Source: Rhizobium sophoriradicis (lineage in GTDB: Bacteria; Pseudomonadota; Alphaproteobacteria; Rhizobiales; Rhizobiaceae). From it: a DNA stretch of 64,000 nt. Made by a program: the position numbers and the translations under genes. Positions 54,940-64,000 of this stretch are shown here, piece after piece (position 1 is the stretch's first letter; each line of letters begins with the position of its first letter). The stretch covers positions 62,001 to 126,000 of the forward strand of contig NZ_RQIH01000009.1 in the NCBI RefSeq assembly GCF_003939025.1, given 5' to 3'. The notes under the pieces were generated by a model. It saw nothing but the letters and a program-made list of their open reading frames with translations, had not been told where the DNA came from and did no database searches.

Positions 54940-55000
54940 AACTCTTTAATTTAGAACAGTATTCAGATTTTGGGCCGACCGGGCCTAAAATCATCCTGTT

Positions 55001-56338
55001 CTAGCCGGTGACGAAGTCGAGCAACAGCTTGACGTTCAGCCCGGCGATCACGACCGCGATCACATAGGAGATGCCGCTCAGCCAGCGCGGCGCCACCAGT
55101 TCGCCCATCTTGGCCTTGCTGGCGGTGAACATCACGAGCGGGAAGACGGCGAAGGAAAGCTGCAGGCTGAGCACCACCTGGGTGAGGATCAGAAGCTCCG
55201 CCGTGCCCTGGTCGCCGTACCATATGGTGACGACCGCCGCCGGCACGATGGCGATGGCGCGGGTGATCAGCCGGCGCACCCAGGGTTTCAGCCGGATCTT
55301 GAGGAAACCTTCCATGACGATCTGGCCGGCAAGGGTCGCCGTCACCGTCGAGTTGAGGCCGCAGCAGAGCAGCGCGACGCCGAACAGCGTCGGCGCGATC
55401 GCGAGACCGAGCAGCGGCGACAACAGCGAATGCGCTTCGCCGAGCTCGACGACGTCGGTCCTGCCATGCGCATTGAAGGCGGCAGCGGCCAGGATCAGGA
55501 TCGAGGCGTTGATCAGCAGCGCGAAACAGAGCGCGACCGTCGAGTCGATCGTCGCATAGGTCAGCGCCTCCTTCTTTTCGGGAACCGTATGGCCATAGGC
55601 CCGCGTCTGCACGATGCCGGAATGGAGATAGAGATTGTGCGGCATGACGGTCGCACCGAGAATGCCGAGCGCCAGATAAAGCATCTCCGGATTGGTGACG
55701 ATCTCGGTGGTCGGAAAGAAGCCGGTGATGACGGCGCCCCATTGCGGGTCCGCGAGCAGGATCTGCACGCCGAAGCAGAGCGCGATGACACCGAGCAGCG
55801 CGATGATGAAGGCCTCGACCCAGCGGAAACCGAGTTTCTGCAGGAAGAGGATCACGAAGACGTCGAGCGCGGTAATGAGAACGCCGAGCTCGAGCGGAAT
55901 GCCCATCAGCAGGTTGAGGCCGATCGCCGTGCCGATCACCTCGGCGATGTCGGTGGCGATGATGGCAATTTCGGCAAAGGCCCAGAGCGGCACCGAAACC
56001 CATTTCGGATAGGCGTCGCGGCAGGCCTGCGCCAGGTCGCGGCCCGAGGCGATCGCCAGGCGGGCGCAGAGCGATTGCAGCACGATCGCCATCAGGTTGG
56101 AAAGCAGTGCGACGGTCAGCAGCGCATAGCCGAATTTCGAGCCGCCGGCGAGCGAGGTCGCCCAATTGCCGGGGTCCATATAGCCGACCGCGACCATATA
56201 GCCCGGCCCGGCAAAGGCCGCAGCCCTGCGCCACCTCGAGCTGTGTCGCCCGGTTCCGACGCTACGGTAGACATCCGACAGCGACGCCTCGCCGCGTTCG
56301 TGCCGCCAGCCTTTTACATTGGAATTGAGGGCATCCAT
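55001..56338 (-). CDS. mntH: Nramp-family manganese/divalent metal transporter
   Basis: MntH takes up Mn2+ (also Fe2+) with protons. The 445-residue protein has about 11 membrane helices. The metal-binding DPGNW is at residues 55-59 and the second site MPHNLYLHS at 232-240, both intact. Length is normal. A basic N-terminal tail of ~40 residues precedes the first helix. An imperfect palindrome 55-69 bases upstream is a candidate Mur/Fur-type site, consistent with Mn repression known for rhizobial Mn uptake genes. Confidence 0.96.
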   Translation of the reverse strand: MDALNSNVKGWRHERGEASLSDVYRSVGTGRHSSRWRRAAAFAGPGYMVAVGYMDPGNWATSLAGGSKFGYALLTVALLSNLMAIVLQSLCARLAIASGRDLAQACRDAYPKWVSVPLWAFAEIAIIATDIAEVIGTAIGLNLLMGIPLELGVLITALDVFVILFLQKLGFRWVEAFIIALLGVIALCFGVQILLADPQWGAVITGFFPTTEIVTNPEMLYLALGILGATVMPHNLYLHSGIVQTRAYGHTVPEKKEALTYATIDSTVALCFALLINASILILAAAAFNAHGRTDVVELGEAHSLLSPLLGLAIAPTLFGVALLCCGLNSTVTATLAGQIVMEGFLKIRLKPWVRRLITRAIAIVPAAVVTIWYGDQGTAELLILTQVVLSLQLSFAVFPLVMFTASKAKMGELVAPRWLSGISYVIAVVIAGLNVKLLLDFVTG

Positions 56339-56392
56339 GCGATTTCCAAACCTGTTTTATCGTGAGGGCACTATGACGAATTGGAATGATAA

Positions 56393-56407
56393 TGCAAGTC
56401 ATTCGCA
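56393..56407 (-). promoter_or_regulatory. Candidate Mur (Fur-type) operator upstream of mntH
   Basis: TGCAAGTCATTCGCA is an imperfect palindrome (10 of 15 positions self-match) set in an AT-rich stretch with ATAATG before it. Mur boxes in rhizobia are built from TGCAA-like half-sites. The position relative to mntH fits repression by Mn-loaded Mur. Confidence 0.45.
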
Positions 56408-56523
56408 ACAAGAAAGCCAATCCGGTGTTTTTCAGGAACGCGGCCATTGCGTTTGTCGTTCCAACGCATACATGGATGCGATCGCGAAATGACGATCGTG
56501 CGACCCGAAGCGAAGGATGAGAG

Positions 56524-57384
56524 ATGGCCGGATTGTTGAGAAAGCTGTTGCCGAAACGGTTCCGCAAGGATGGCCTCACCATCCCGGTCGTCCGGCTGCA
56601 GGGGGCGATCATCAGCGGCGGCGGCCAGTTCCGGCCGACCCTCAATCTCGCCAATGTCGCGCCGGTGCTGGAAAAGGCCTTCGCCATGAAGGGGGCGCCG
56701 GCGGTTGCCATAGCAATCAATTCGCCGGGCGGCTCGCCCGTCCAGTCGCGGCTGATCTTCACCCGCATCCGCGAGCTCGCCCGCGAGAAGCAGAAGAAGG
56801 TTCTGGTCTTCGTCGAGGATGTCGCCGCCTCCGGCGGCTACATGATCGCGCTGGCCGGCGACGAGATCATCGCCGACGCCACCTCGATCGTCGGCTCGAT
56901 CGGCGTCGTCTCCGGCGGTTTCGGCTTCCCTGAACTCTTGAAGAAGATCGGCGTCGAGCGCCGCGTTTATACGGCGGGCGAAAACAAGGTGATCCTCGAT
57001 CCGTTCCAGCCGGAAAAGGAAAAGGACATCGAATATCTGAAGAGCCTGCAGCTCGAAATCCATCAGGTCTTCATCTCGATGGTGCGCGAGCGCCGCGCCG
57101 GCAAGCTGACGGACGATGCGACGGTGTTTTCCGGCCTGTTCTGGAGCGGCACCCGCGGCCTCGAACTCGGCCTCATCGACGGCCTCGGCGACATGCGCCA
57201 GGAGCTGAAGCGGCGCTACGGCCAGAAGACGAAGCTGGAGCTCGTCACCGCCAGCCGCGGCCTGCTCGGCCGCCGCATTCCCGGCATATCGCCGGTCTCG
57301 CTCGAAGGTGCTGCATCCGGCCTCGCGACAGGGCTTGTCGAAGCGGCCGAAGAGAGAGCATTGTGGAGCCGCTTCGGGCTTTAG
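56524..57384 (+). CDS. S49-family peptidase (SppA-like)
   Basis: A 286-residue ClpP-fold serine peptidase. It has AINSPGGSPVQSR near residue 65, the nucleophile region DVAASGGYMIALAGD (Ser near residue 104) and the general-base Lys region near KVILDPFQPEK. There is no obvious signal or membrane helix, unlike E. coli SppA, so it is the short SppA-like form and may be cytoplasmic or peripheral. A small membrane protein gene follows 18 bases later. Confidence 0.9.
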   Translation: MAGLLRKLLPKRFRKDGLTIPVVRLQGAIISGGGQFRPTLNLANVAPVLEKAFAMKGAPAVAIAINSPGGSPVQSRLIFTRIRELAREKQKKVLVFVEDVAASGGYMIALAGDEIIADATSIVGSIGVVSGGFGFPELLKKIGVERRVYTAGENKVILDPFQPEKEKDIEYLKSLQLEIHQVFISMVRERRAGKLTDDATVFSGLFWSGTRGLELGLIDGLGDMRQELKRRYGQKTKLELVTASRGLLGRRIPGISPVSLEGAASGLATGLVEAAEERALWSRFGL

Positions 57385-57402
57385 GAGGAGCAGGAGAGGG
57401 AC

Positions 57403-57594
57403 ATGGCGCAGCTTATCACCATCCTGGTGCTGGTCTTTTCGGCCTGGTGGCTCTACCGCCGCTTCGTCTCCGACGCCCGCAGGCTCGCCGAAAAATCCCG
57501 CCGCGCCGAAAAGGAGCGCCAGACCGGCGCGATCGGCACCTTGGTCAAGGATCCCGTGACCGGGGAATATCGGCTGAAGCGGGATGAAGAGTAA
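57403..57594 (+). CDS. Small single-pass membrane protein
   Basis: A 63-residue protein. Residues 2-20 (AQLITILVLVFSAWWLYRRF) form one membrane helix, followed by a basic, helical cytoplasmic tail and LVKDPVTGEYRLKRDEE. GGAGGAGCAGGAG lies before the ATG. The spacing suggests co-translation with the S49 peptidase, which it may anchor or regulate (inference). A short KDPVTGEY motif like this is seen in small envelope proteins, but the function is unknown. Confidence 0.78.
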   Translation: MAQLITILVLVFSAWWLYRRFVSDARRLAEKSRRAEKERQTGAIGTLVKDPVTGEYRLKRDEE

Positions 57595-57608
57595 GGTTCA
57601 ATTCTCCC

Positions 57609-57752
57609 GCCCCTCATCCGCCTGCCGGCACCTTCTCCCCGCTTGCGGGGCGAAGGGGACCGCGACCTCTCCGTCCCCACCGACCTCTCGCGGGGCACGT
57701 CCCCTCTCCCCGTCAGTACGGGGAGAGGGTTAGGGTGAGGGTGAGGGGCAGG
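57609..57752. repeat. Rhizobial intergenic mosaic repeat, copy 4
   Basis: CCCCTCATCCGCCTGCCGG at the left and GGGTTAGGGTGAGGG then GAGGGGC at the right, with inner CCCCGCTTGCGGGG and CCCCGTCAGTACGGGG hairpins. It lies between the small membrane protein gene and glyQ, and is the best-preserved full copy along with copy 3. Confidence 0.82.
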
Positions 57753-57853
57753 CTCTCTCCATACGGGCCGGCCACTCTTGCAAAACCCTTGACCCCTGCC
57801 GCCCTCCATGGCACCTGTCGCGCCGATAATCCCCAAGCAATCGGTGCCGTTTC

Positions 57854-58810
57854 ATGTCAGCTATCCCAGACCATATGAACCCGAAGCGCTCCTTCCAGGC
57901 GCTGATCCTGACCCTGCATAACTACTGGGCGGACAAGGGTTGCGCGGTGCTGCAGCCCTACGACATGGAAGTCGGCGCCGGCACCTTCCACCCGGCTACG
58001 ACGCTGCGCGCCCTCGGGCCGAAGCCGTGGAAGGCAGCTTACGTCCAGCCCTCCCGCCGCCCGTCCGACGGCCGCTATGGCGAAAACCCGAACCGCCTGC
58101 AGCATTATTACCAGTACCAGGTCATCCTGAAGCCGAACCCACCGAACCTGCAGGAGCTCTATCTCGGCTCGCTCGCGGCAATCGGCCTCGATCCGCTGCT
58201 GCACGACATCCGCTTCGTCGAGGATGATTGGGAAAGCCCGACGCTCGGCGCCTGGGGCCTCGGCTGGGAATGCTGGTGCGATGGCATGGAGGTCTCGCAG
58301 TTCACCTATTTTCAGCAGGTCTGCGGCATCGAATGCGCGCCGGTCGCCGGTGAGCTGACCTATGGTCTCGAGCGCCTGGCCATGTATGTCCAGGGCGTCG
58401 ACAATGTCTATGACCTGAATTTCAACGGCCGAGAGGGCGATGAGAAGATCAGTTATGGCGACGTCTTCCTGCAGGCCGAGCAGGAATATTCGCGGCACAA
58501 TTTCGAATTCGCCAATACCGAAATGCTGCATCGTCACTTTGTCGATGCCGAGAAGGAATGCCGCGCGCTGCTCGACGCCGGCGCACCCGACGACAGCGCC
58601 AACCAGCGCCTGCACAAATGCGTCTTTCCGGCCTACGACCAGTGCATCAAGGCCAGCCACGTCTTCAACCTGCTCGATGCCCGCGGCGTCATCTCGGTGA
58701 CCGAGCGCCAGAGCTATATCCTGCGGGTGCGCACCCTCGCCAAAGCCTGCGGCGAAGCCTTCCTGCTGACCGATGCCGGCGGCGTCAACCTGTCGAAAGA
58801 GGCGGCGTGA
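57854..58810 (+). CDS. glyQ: Glycyl-tRNA synthetase alpha subunit
   Basis: The 318-residue alpha subunit of the alpha2beta2 GlyRS holds the class II catalytic core. Motifs include [19 protein letters not shown] near residue 27, [20 protein letters not shown] near residue 62 and [20 protein letters not shown] start at the ATG at 57875 (MNPKRSF) is also possible. The beta subunit gene glyS is not next to it within the window, unlike the fused or adjacent layout in many bacteria. The stop overlaps the next gene's GTG. Confidence 0.96.
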   Translation: MSAIPDHMNPKRSFQALILTLHNYWADKGCAVLQPYDMEVGAGTFHPATTLRALGPKPWKAAYVQPSRRPSDGRYGENPNRLQHYYQYQVILKPNPPNLQELYLGSLAAIGLDPLLHDIRFVEDDWESPTLGAWGLGWECWCDGMEVSQFTYFQQVCGIECAPVAGELTYGLERLAMYVQGVDNVYDLNFNGREGDEKISYGDVFLQAEQEYSRHNFEFANTEMLHRHFVDAEKECRALLDAGAPDDSANQRLHKCVFPAYDQCIKASHVFNLLDARGVISVTERQSYILRVRTLAKACGEAFLLTDAGGVNLSKEAA

Positions 58811-59358
58811 CGCAAAAGCCTGCCAGCCGTATCGTCCACATCAACGGCTGGCCAGGCACCGGCAAGCTGACGGTCGGTCGCTTGCTGGCGAAAGGGCTCG
58901 GCGCGCGGCTCATTGACAATCACATGCTGCTTAATCCGGCCGAAGCTCTTTTCGCTCGCGGCAACCCTCTGCATGCATCACTGCGTGAGCAGATTCGGCG
59001 GGCGGTTTTTGACCATGCTGTGCACGCCGATCCGGCTGAAAGCTTCGTCTTCACCGATGCTCTTTCGGATGATGAGCATGATAGTGCGATGTTTTCCTGG
59101 TATCTCGATCTGGCTGCCGCCAGAGGCGCGGATCTGGTCGCGGTTCTCCTCGACTGCGCGCCGGAGGAGAATGCCAGGCGCCTCATCTCGCCGGGGAGGT
59201 CCGAGGCGCTCAAGCTGACGGATACGGCGAAGCTGCAACAGCTCCGGGCAAACTATAGATTGTTGCGCGGGCTGGCTGAACACACAGTCGAAATTGATAC
59301 GACGGAGCTTTCACCGGAAGAGACGGCGGCTCGAATTCTCGCGCATCTCGGTGTTTGA
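58807..59358 (+). CDS. P-loop kinase of unknown substrate
   Basis: A 183-residue nucleotide-binding protein. Walker A is [16 protein letters not shown] (residues ~13-28), as in shikimate- or chloramphenicol-kinase-like proteins. The lid region [19 protein letters not shown] follows, then the final [15 protein letters not shown] start at 58807 overlaps the glyQ stop (GTGA), so translation is coupled to glyQ. Substrate unknown; it could act on a small molecule, a nucleoside or an RNA end. Confidence 0.8.
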   Translation: MTQKPASRIVHINGWPGTGKLTVGRLLAKGLGARLIDNHMLLNPAEALFARGNPLHASLREQIRRAVFDHAVHADPAESFVFTDALSDDEHDSAMFSWYLDLAAARGADLVAVLLDCAPEENARRLISPGRSEALKLTDTAKLQQLRANYRLLRGLAEHTVEIDTTELSPEETAARILAHLGV

Positions 59359-59359
59359 T

Positions 59360-59617
59360 GGCGGCGGCGCCAATCTCACGAGCGAGGCCCGAAGGCCAAG
59401 CTCGAAGCAGCGGCAGATCCGCAATAACATCCTCAATGTGAATCGTTATATCAGCGGCGAGATAAACGGCCCCGCAATGTCGGTCGAATGCTACGAGCAC
59501 TATCTGCCGTTCGCAGTCGCGCTCAACGTCGAGCAGCGCTGGACCGAGCGCTTCAATCTCTGGCGAGAGAGCCAGAAGATGAATGCCTATGCTCCGGATT
59601 GGCTGATAACCTCTTAG
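59360..59617 (+). pseudogene. Remnant of a DUF2207 gene (C-terminal fragment)
   Basis: The frame ending at 59617 reads MSVECYEHYLPFAVALNVEQ and then RWTERFNLW. This lines up with the C-terminal part of the intact DUF2207 gene 2 kb downstream, whose matching stretch is [20 protein letters not shown] then PWSRTFETW. The preceding RNNILNVNRYISGEING resembles the same family's segment before it. The membrane helices and N-domain of DUF2207 are absent. It is a decayed paralogue fragment just before lemA. A short ORF from the ATG at 59477 (46 residues) could still be translated. Confidence 0.7.
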
Positions 59618-59731
59618 TCAGCAGGGTATCGATCAAAGTCTCGTCGAAACCGGCTGGAGAATTGTTTCGCCAAGATGACTTTGTTCTGCCGAATCACTAA
59701 CGTGCGATCATCGAATCGGGAGCCCATCTGC

Positions 59732-60283
59732 ATGTATGTCATACTCGCTATTGTCGTTGTGATCGCGCTTTACATCGTGTTCATCTATAACGGCCTCGTT
59801 CGCTCCCGGCAGATGGCGCAAGAGGCCTGGTCGGGCATCGATGTGCAACTGAAGCGCCGCGCCGATCTGATCCCGAACCTGATCGAGACGGTCAAGGGTT
59901 ATGCCGCCCACGAAAAGTCGACGCTCGAGGAGGTAGTTTCGCTCCGCAACAAGGCGCAGGCCGTGCCATCAGGCGATGTCGCCGGCAGGGCGCAGGTGGA
60001 AGGGCTGCTCGGCCAGGCGCTCGGGCGCGTCATCGCGCTCGCCGAGGCCTATCCGGACCTCAAGGCCAACCAGAATTTTGCCGAGCTGCAGGATTCGCTG
60101 GAAACCATGGAAGGCGAGCTGCAGATGTCGCGGCGTTATTACAATGGTGCGGCCCGCGATCTGAACGTCAAGGTCGAAAGCTTCCCCTCCAATCTCGTCG
60201 CCGGCCAGTTCGGTTTTGCCAAGCGGGAATATTTCGAAATCACCAATGAGGCCGATCGTGCGGTCCCCAGCGTGAAATTCTGA
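59732..60283 (+). CDS. lemA: LemA-family membrane protein
   Basis: A 183-residue protein with one N-terminal membrane helix (YVILAIVVVIALYIVFIYNG) and a helical LemA domain (LIPNLIETVKGYAAHEKSTLEEV ... GQFGFAKREYFEI). The ATG at 59732 is chosen because it puts the membrane helix at the N-terminus. LemA proteins often sit beside DUF2207 genes, and here one fragment and one intact DUF2207 gene flank it. The pair is thought to act at the envelope; the mechanism is unknown. Confidence 0.94.
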   Translation: MYVILAIVVVIALYIVFIYNGLVRSRQMAQEAWSGIDVQLKRRADLIPNLIETVKGYAAHEKSTLEEVVSLRNKAQAVPSGDVAGRAQVEGLLGQALGRVIALAEAYPDLKANQNFAELQDSLETMEGELQMSRRYYNGAARDLNVKVESFPSNLVAGQFGFAKREYFEITNEADRAVPSVKF

Positions 60284-60369
60284 CGGTCCGGCATTTTGCC
60301 TTTGCCAGAAAGCGATTAAGAGCAAGGGCAGATTGCGGCCGGCAATGGCCGCTCCATGGAAGAAACAAC

Positions 60370-61632
60370 ATGACACGCACAGCCAAACTCACGATCATCC
60401 CGCCTGCCGGGCCGCTTTCGGGCCGCGCCATGCCGCCGGGTTCGAAGTCGATCACCAATCGCGCACTGCTGCTCGCCGGCCTTGCCAAGGGCACGAGCCG
60501 GCTGACCGGCGCGCTGAAGAGCGACGACACGCGTTATATGGCCGATGCGCTGCGGGCCATGGGCGTTGCGATCGACGAGCCCGACGACACCACCTTCGTC
60601 GTCACCGGCCGCGGCAGGCTCGCGCCGCCGAAGGCGCCGCTCTTCCTCGGCAATGCCGGCACCGCGACACGCTTCCTGACGGCCGCCGCCGCCCTGGTCG
60701 ACGGCACCGTCATCGTCGATGGCGACGAACACATGCGCAAGCGCCCGATCGGCCCGCTGGTCGAGGCGATGCGCACGCTCGGCATCGACGTGAGCGCCGA
60801 AACCGGCTGCCCGCCGGTCACCGTCCGGGGCACCGGCCGCTTCGAGGCCGACCGCATCCTGATCGATGGCGGGCTGTCCAGCCAATATGTTTCGGCGCTG
60901 CTGATGATGGCGGCCGGCGGCGACCGTCCGGTCGACATCGAACTCGTCGGCGAGGACATCGGCGCGCTTGGCTATATCGATCTCACCACGGCGGCGATGC
61001 AGGCCTTCGGCGCCAAGGTCGAAAAGACCAGCCCTGTCACCTGGCGCGTCGAGCCGACCGGCTACCGCGCCGCCGATTTCGTCATCGAGCCGGATGCGTC
61101 CGCTGCGACCTATCTCTGGGCGGCTGAAGTTCTGAGCGACGGCAAGATCGATCTCGGCGTGCCGAACGATGCCTTCACCCAGCCGGATGCCAAGGCCTAC
61201 GAGACGATCGCCAGGTTCCCGCACCTGCCGGCTGTAATCGATGGTTCGCAGATGCAGGATGCCGTTCCGACGATCGCCGTGCTTGCCGCCTTCAACGAGA
61301 CGCCGGTCCGCTTCGTCGGCATCGCCAATCTGCGCGTCAAGGAATGCGACCGTATCCGCGCCCTGTCTACGGGGCTCAACAATATTCGCGAAGGCCTGGC
61401 CGTCGAGGAGGGTGACGATCTGGTCGTCCATTCCGATCCTGCTCTCGCCGGTCAGACGCTGCCGGCCGAGATCGACACTTTCGCCGATCACCGTATTGCG
61501 ATGAGCTTTGCGCTCGCCGGCCTCAAGATCGATGGCATCACCATTCTCGATCCTGATTGTGTCGGCAAGACCTTCCCCGCCTATTGGCGCACGCTCGCCG
61601 CACTCGGCGTGACATATCGGGACAAGGATTGA
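60370..61632 (+). CDS. aroA: EPSP synthase (3-phosphoshikimate 1-carboxyvinyltransferase), variant active-site loop
   Basis: The 420-residue enzyme of aromatic amino-acid synthesis. PEP and shikimate-3-phosphate sites are visible: [14 protein letters not shown] (23-36), [13 protein letters not shown] (91-103), [24 protein letters not shown] and KECDRIRAL. In E. coli the loop reads GNAGTAMRP; here Pro101 is replaced by Phe 102, and Gly96 is kept as Gly 97. It lies between lemA and DUF2207, away from the usual cmk-rpsA neighbourhood, so it may be a second copy in the genome. Start ATG at 60370 after GGAAGAAAC. Confidence 0.92.
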   Translation: MTRTAKLTIIPPAGPLSGRAMPPGSKSITNRALLLAGLAKGTSRLTGALKSDDTRYMADALRAMGVAIDEPDDTTFVVTGRGRLAPPKAPLFLGNAGTATRFLTAAAALVDGTVIVDGDEHMRKRPIGPLVEAMRTLGIDVSAETGCPPVTVRGTGRFEADRILIDGGLSSQYVSALLMMAAGGDRPVDIELVGEDIGALGYIDLTTAAMQAFGAKVEKTSPVTWRVEPTGYRAADFVIEPDASAATYLWAAEVLSDGKIDLGVPNDAFTQPDAKAYETIARFPHLPAVIDGSQMQDAVPTIAVLAAFNETPVRFVGIANLRVKECDRIRALSTGLNNIREGLAVEEGDDLVVHSDPALAGQTLPAEIDTFADHRIAMSFALAGLKIDGITILDPDCVGKTFPAYWRTLAALGVTYRDKD

Positions 61633-61670
61633 CGGAAAGAGCAGTCGAGGCTGCTGGCGGGGAGACAGGG

Positions 61671-63617
61671 ATGGGGCGTCGGTTTGTCGGTTTTTGCTTG
61701 GCGCTCATCTTGTTGGTGGCCGGCCCGGCGGCCTTTGCCACGGAGCTGATCGACAGTTTCGTTTCCGACATTGCGCTCGAAAAAAGCGGTGCGATGACGG
61801 TGACGGAAACTGTCACCGTCAATGCCGAGGGCTATCGGATCAGGCACGGCATCTTCCGTGACTTCCCGCTGTATTTCACCGACGCCGGCGGCCGTCGCCG
61901 CAGCGTCGACTTCGATGTCGTCTCGGTTAAGCGTGACGGTAAGGATGAGCCCTGGCACACGGAAAAGATAACAGGTGGCATCCGCATCTATACGGGCATG
62001 GCCGAGTTGACCGTGAGCCCGGGCCTTCATCGCTACGTCTTCACCTACACGACCAATCGCCAGATCCGTTATTTCGACGATCATGACGAACTCTACTGGA
62101 ATGTCACCGGCAATGGCTGGCTCTTCCCGATCCGCTCGGTCACCGCGACGGTAAAGCTGCCGCCTGGTGTCGGCGCCACCGGGACGACTTTTTTCACCGG
62201 CCCGAAGGGCGCGACGGAAAAGAATGCCCGCGTCAGCCAAACCGCAGCCGGCATTGTCTTTTCCACCACCGCAACGCTCCACCCCAGTGACGGCCTGACT
62301 TTCGCGATCCGCATGCCGAAAGGGTCGATCGATCCGCCGACCAAGGATATGGAGAGCACATGGTGGCTGAAGGATAACCGCGATTATTTCATCGGCTTCG
62401 GCGGCCTGATCCTGGTTTTCGGCTATTATGCGAGATCATGGCTGAAGGTCGGCCGCGATCCCGCCCGCGGTGTCGTCGTGCCGCGCTGGGATGCGCCGGA
62501 GGGCATCTCGCCGGCCTTGGTCAACTATATCAACAATAAGGGCTTTTCCGGTGGGGGCTGGACCGCGCTTGCCGCAACCGCCCTCGATCTGGCTGTCCGC
62601 GGTTACGTCAAGCTCGAAGATCTCAAGAACTCGATCACCATACGCGGCACCGGCAGACCGCTCGACAGGCAAAAATTGCAGGCCGGCGAAACCGAACTCC
62701 TGAAAGCCGCCGGCGCCGCAGGCAGGACGCTGACGATCGACAAAGCCAATGGCGAGCATGTGAAATCGGTGGGTCAAGCCTTCCGCTCGGCGATCGAGAA
62801 GGAACACCGCGGCAAATATTACAATTCCAACATCGGCTACACTATCGGCGGCATCGCGCTCAGTGCCGTCTTCCTGGCGGCGCCGTTCATTGTCGGGTCG
62901 CTGGAGCCCGATACGGTCGTGCTGATGCTCATTCCGGTCGCCATCTCGGCCTTCATTGCCGTCTTCGTCGCCAGGTTCACCCGGCTGCTTTATCGCGGCA
63001 GGTCGCTGTTCGGCAGGATCGTCGCACTCGTGGTGACATCAATTATTGTTTTCGCCGGGGTCAGCATCCTTCTGCTCAGCGTACTCTCCTTTGCCTCGTC
63101 GCTCGTGGAGTTGCACGAGACTCCGATGCTCTTTGCGATCGGCGGCATCGTGCTGCTCAACATCCTCTATTTCTTCATTATGGGCGCGCCGACCCCGCTC
63201 GGCGCCAGGATGATGGACGGCATTGACGGCCTGCGGCAATATCTGACGCTTGCCGAGAAGGACCGCATGAACATGGCGGGCGCGCCTGAAATGTCGCCGC
63301 AGCATTTCGAGACGCTGCTGCCCTACGCCGTGGCTTTGGGCGTCGAAAAACCGTGGTCGCGCACTTTTGAGACCTGGCTTGCGGCCGCTGCCGCCGGCGC
63401 GGCCGCGGCCTATGATCCCTCCTGGTACTCCGGCGATTTCGACAGCGGCAGCTTCTCCGACCACGTCGGCGGCTTCTCCTCGTCGATGGCCTCGACCATT
63501 GCTTCGACGATACCCTCGCCGCCGTCGAGTTCATCCTCCGGTTTTTCCAGTGGCGGCTTCTCCGGCGGCGGCTTCTCCGGCGGCGGTGGCGGAGGCGGGG
63601 GTGGCGGCGGCTGGTAA
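61671..63617 (+). CDS. DUF2207 membrane protein with Gly-rich tail
   Basis: A 648-residue protein with a signal peptide ([21 protein letters not shown]), an N-terminal beta-rich DUF2207 domain outside the membrane (~25-235), one helix (~247-265, [19 protein letters not shown]), a cytoplasmic winged-helix-like region (~275-400), and two pairs of helices (~420-470 and ~490-540). The C-terminus is Ser/Gly-rich and ends in a run of Gly then Trp. The ATG at 61671 has GGGGAGACAGGG before it. It sits 38 bases after aroA and pairs functionally with LemA (family knowledge). Confidence 0.92.
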   Translation: MGRRFVGFCLALILLVAGPAAFATELIDSFVSDIALEKSGAMTVTETVTVNAEGYRIRHGIFRDFPLYFTDAGGRRRSVDFDVVSVKRDGKDEPWHTEKITGGIRIYTGMAELTVSPGLHRYVFTYTTNRQIRYFDDHDELYWNVTGNGWLFPIRSVTATVKLPPGVGATGTTFFTGPKGATEKNARVSQTAAGIVFSTTATLHPSDGLTFAIRMPKGSIDPPTKDMESTWWLKDNRDYFIGFGGLILVFGYYARSWLKVGRDPARGVVVPRWDAPEGISPALVNYINNKGFSGGGWTALAATALDLAVRGYVKLEDLKNSITIRGTGRPLDRQKLQAGETELLKAAGAAGRTLTIDKANGEHVKSVGQAFRSAIEKEHRGKYYNSNIGYTIGGIALSAVFLAAPFIVGSLEPDTVVLMLIPVAISAFIAVFVARFTRLLYRGRSLFGRIVALVVTSIIVFAGVSILLLSVLSFASSLVELHETPMLFAIGGIVLLNILYFFIMGAPTPLGARMMDGIDGLRQYLTLAEKDRMNMAGAPEMSPQHFETLLPYAVALGVEKPWSRTFETWLAAAAAGAAAAYDPSWYSGDFDSGSFSDHVGGFSSSMASTIASTIPSPPSSSSSGFSSGGFSGGGFSGGGGGGGGGGGW

Positions 63618-63683
63618 GCTTTCTCGCTTGACCTTTCCGCCCTTGGCCCTTAACCGCCTGACGGAACAGGAAAGGGGTCGCGC

Positions 63684-64000
63684 ATGAAGGTTCTGTTGAT
63701 CGGATCGGGCGGACGCGAGCACGCGCTCGCCTGGAAGCTGGCGCAATCGCCGTTGATGAGCGAGTTCTACGCCGCCCCCGGCAATCCCGGCATCGGCGAA
63801 CACGCTGTCCTCGTGCCGGTCGATGTCGAGGATCATGAAGCTGTGGCTGCCTTCTGCAGGGAGAAGGCGATCGATTTCGTCGTCGTCGGGCCAGAAGCGC
63901 CGCTCGTTGCCGGCCTCGCCGACCGGCTGCGCGCCGATGGACTGGCGGTCTTCGGTCCCTCCGCCGCCGCCGCCCAGCTCGAAGGCTCCAAGGGCTTCAC
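63684..64000 (+). CDS. purD: Phosphoribosylamine-glycine ligase, N-terminal part (cut by window end)
   Basis: PurD (GARS) makes glycinamide ribonucleotide in purine synthesis. The first 105 codons are visible: [43 protein letters not shown], and [16 protein letters not shown], all in order and diagnostic. AGGAAAGG lies 9 bases before the ATG. The ATP-grasp domain lies beyond the window. Confidence 0.96.
   Translation, partial: MKVLLIGSGGREHALAWKLAQSPLMSEFYAAPGNPGIGEHAVLVPVDVEDHEAVAAFCREKAIDFVVVGPEAPLVAGLADRLRADGLAVFGPSAAAAQLEGSKGF

Overview
The window looks like chromosomal DNA of a fast-growing rhizobium, most likely the Rhizobium leguminosarum/etli group. Four things point there: high-GC codon use; an alphaproteobacterial gene order (pmbA, cysQ-like, DUF4170, waaA, lpxK, DUF2093, mutL; a separate F0 operon atpI-B-E-F'-F); the rhizobial promoter pattern CTTGAC-N17-CTATNT; and many palindromic intergenic repeats of the kind typical of Rhizobiaceae. 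The species call is inference. I see no tRNA, rRNA, IS element, prophage or CRISPR array.

Layout. 1-1.75 kb: groES-groEL (groEL cut by the window edge), read leftward from a promoter with a CIRCE operator. 1.9-8.6 kb: a HAD hydrolase, ribF, a vapBC-type toxin-antitoxin pair, ileS and a lipoprotein. 8.6-12.9 kb: tadA, a pseudouridine synthase with a long repetitive Arg/Gly tail, rsmD and a patatin phospholipase. 12.9-15.2 kb: a three-gene leftward copper-linked cluster (DUF2946, PepSY membrane protein, copper-uptake-associated protein). 15.3-26.4 kb: a KefB/C-type antiporter, then the envelope and repair block pmbA, IMPase, DUF4170, waaA, HAD, lpxK, AraC regulator, DUF2093, mutL. 26.6-30.7 kb: a PAS-PAS-receiver protein without kinase, a DGDEF/EAL protein and a PRC-barrel protein.

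30.8-35.0 kb: a leftward sugar-acid operon (SDR dehydrogenase, dgoK, dgoA, SMP-30 lactonase) with a divergent IclR regulator. This reads as a De Ley-Doudoroff galactose route lacking only the dehydratase. 35.2-41.1 kb: an orphan LuxR regulator, a structured 615-base intergenic region, mrp, corA and kup. 41.4-45.6 kb: a cell-wall hydrolase and the F0 ATP synthase operon, with a promoter and an intrinsic terminator. 45.9-54.9 kb: rnhB, a radical SAM protein, a small glycosyltransferase, a secreted protein, moaB, ispE, a TPR protein, a polyprenyl synthase, DUF2007 and an N6-adenine methyltransferase. 55.0-64.0 kb: mntH, an S49 peptidase, glyQ, a P-loop kinase, a decayed DUF2207 fragment, lemA, aroA, an intact DUF2207 gene and the start of purD.

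Most genes are housekeeping. The parts most worth a second look are the lemA/DUF2207 fragment/aroA/DUF2207 arrangement, the structured spacer upstream of mrp, the kinase-less two-receiver protein beside a c-di-GMP protein, the orphan LuxR with a changed ligand pocket, the 150-base exact-period repeats in the pseudouridine synthase tail, and the vapBC promoter repeats. I did not find a clear new defence or mobile system.
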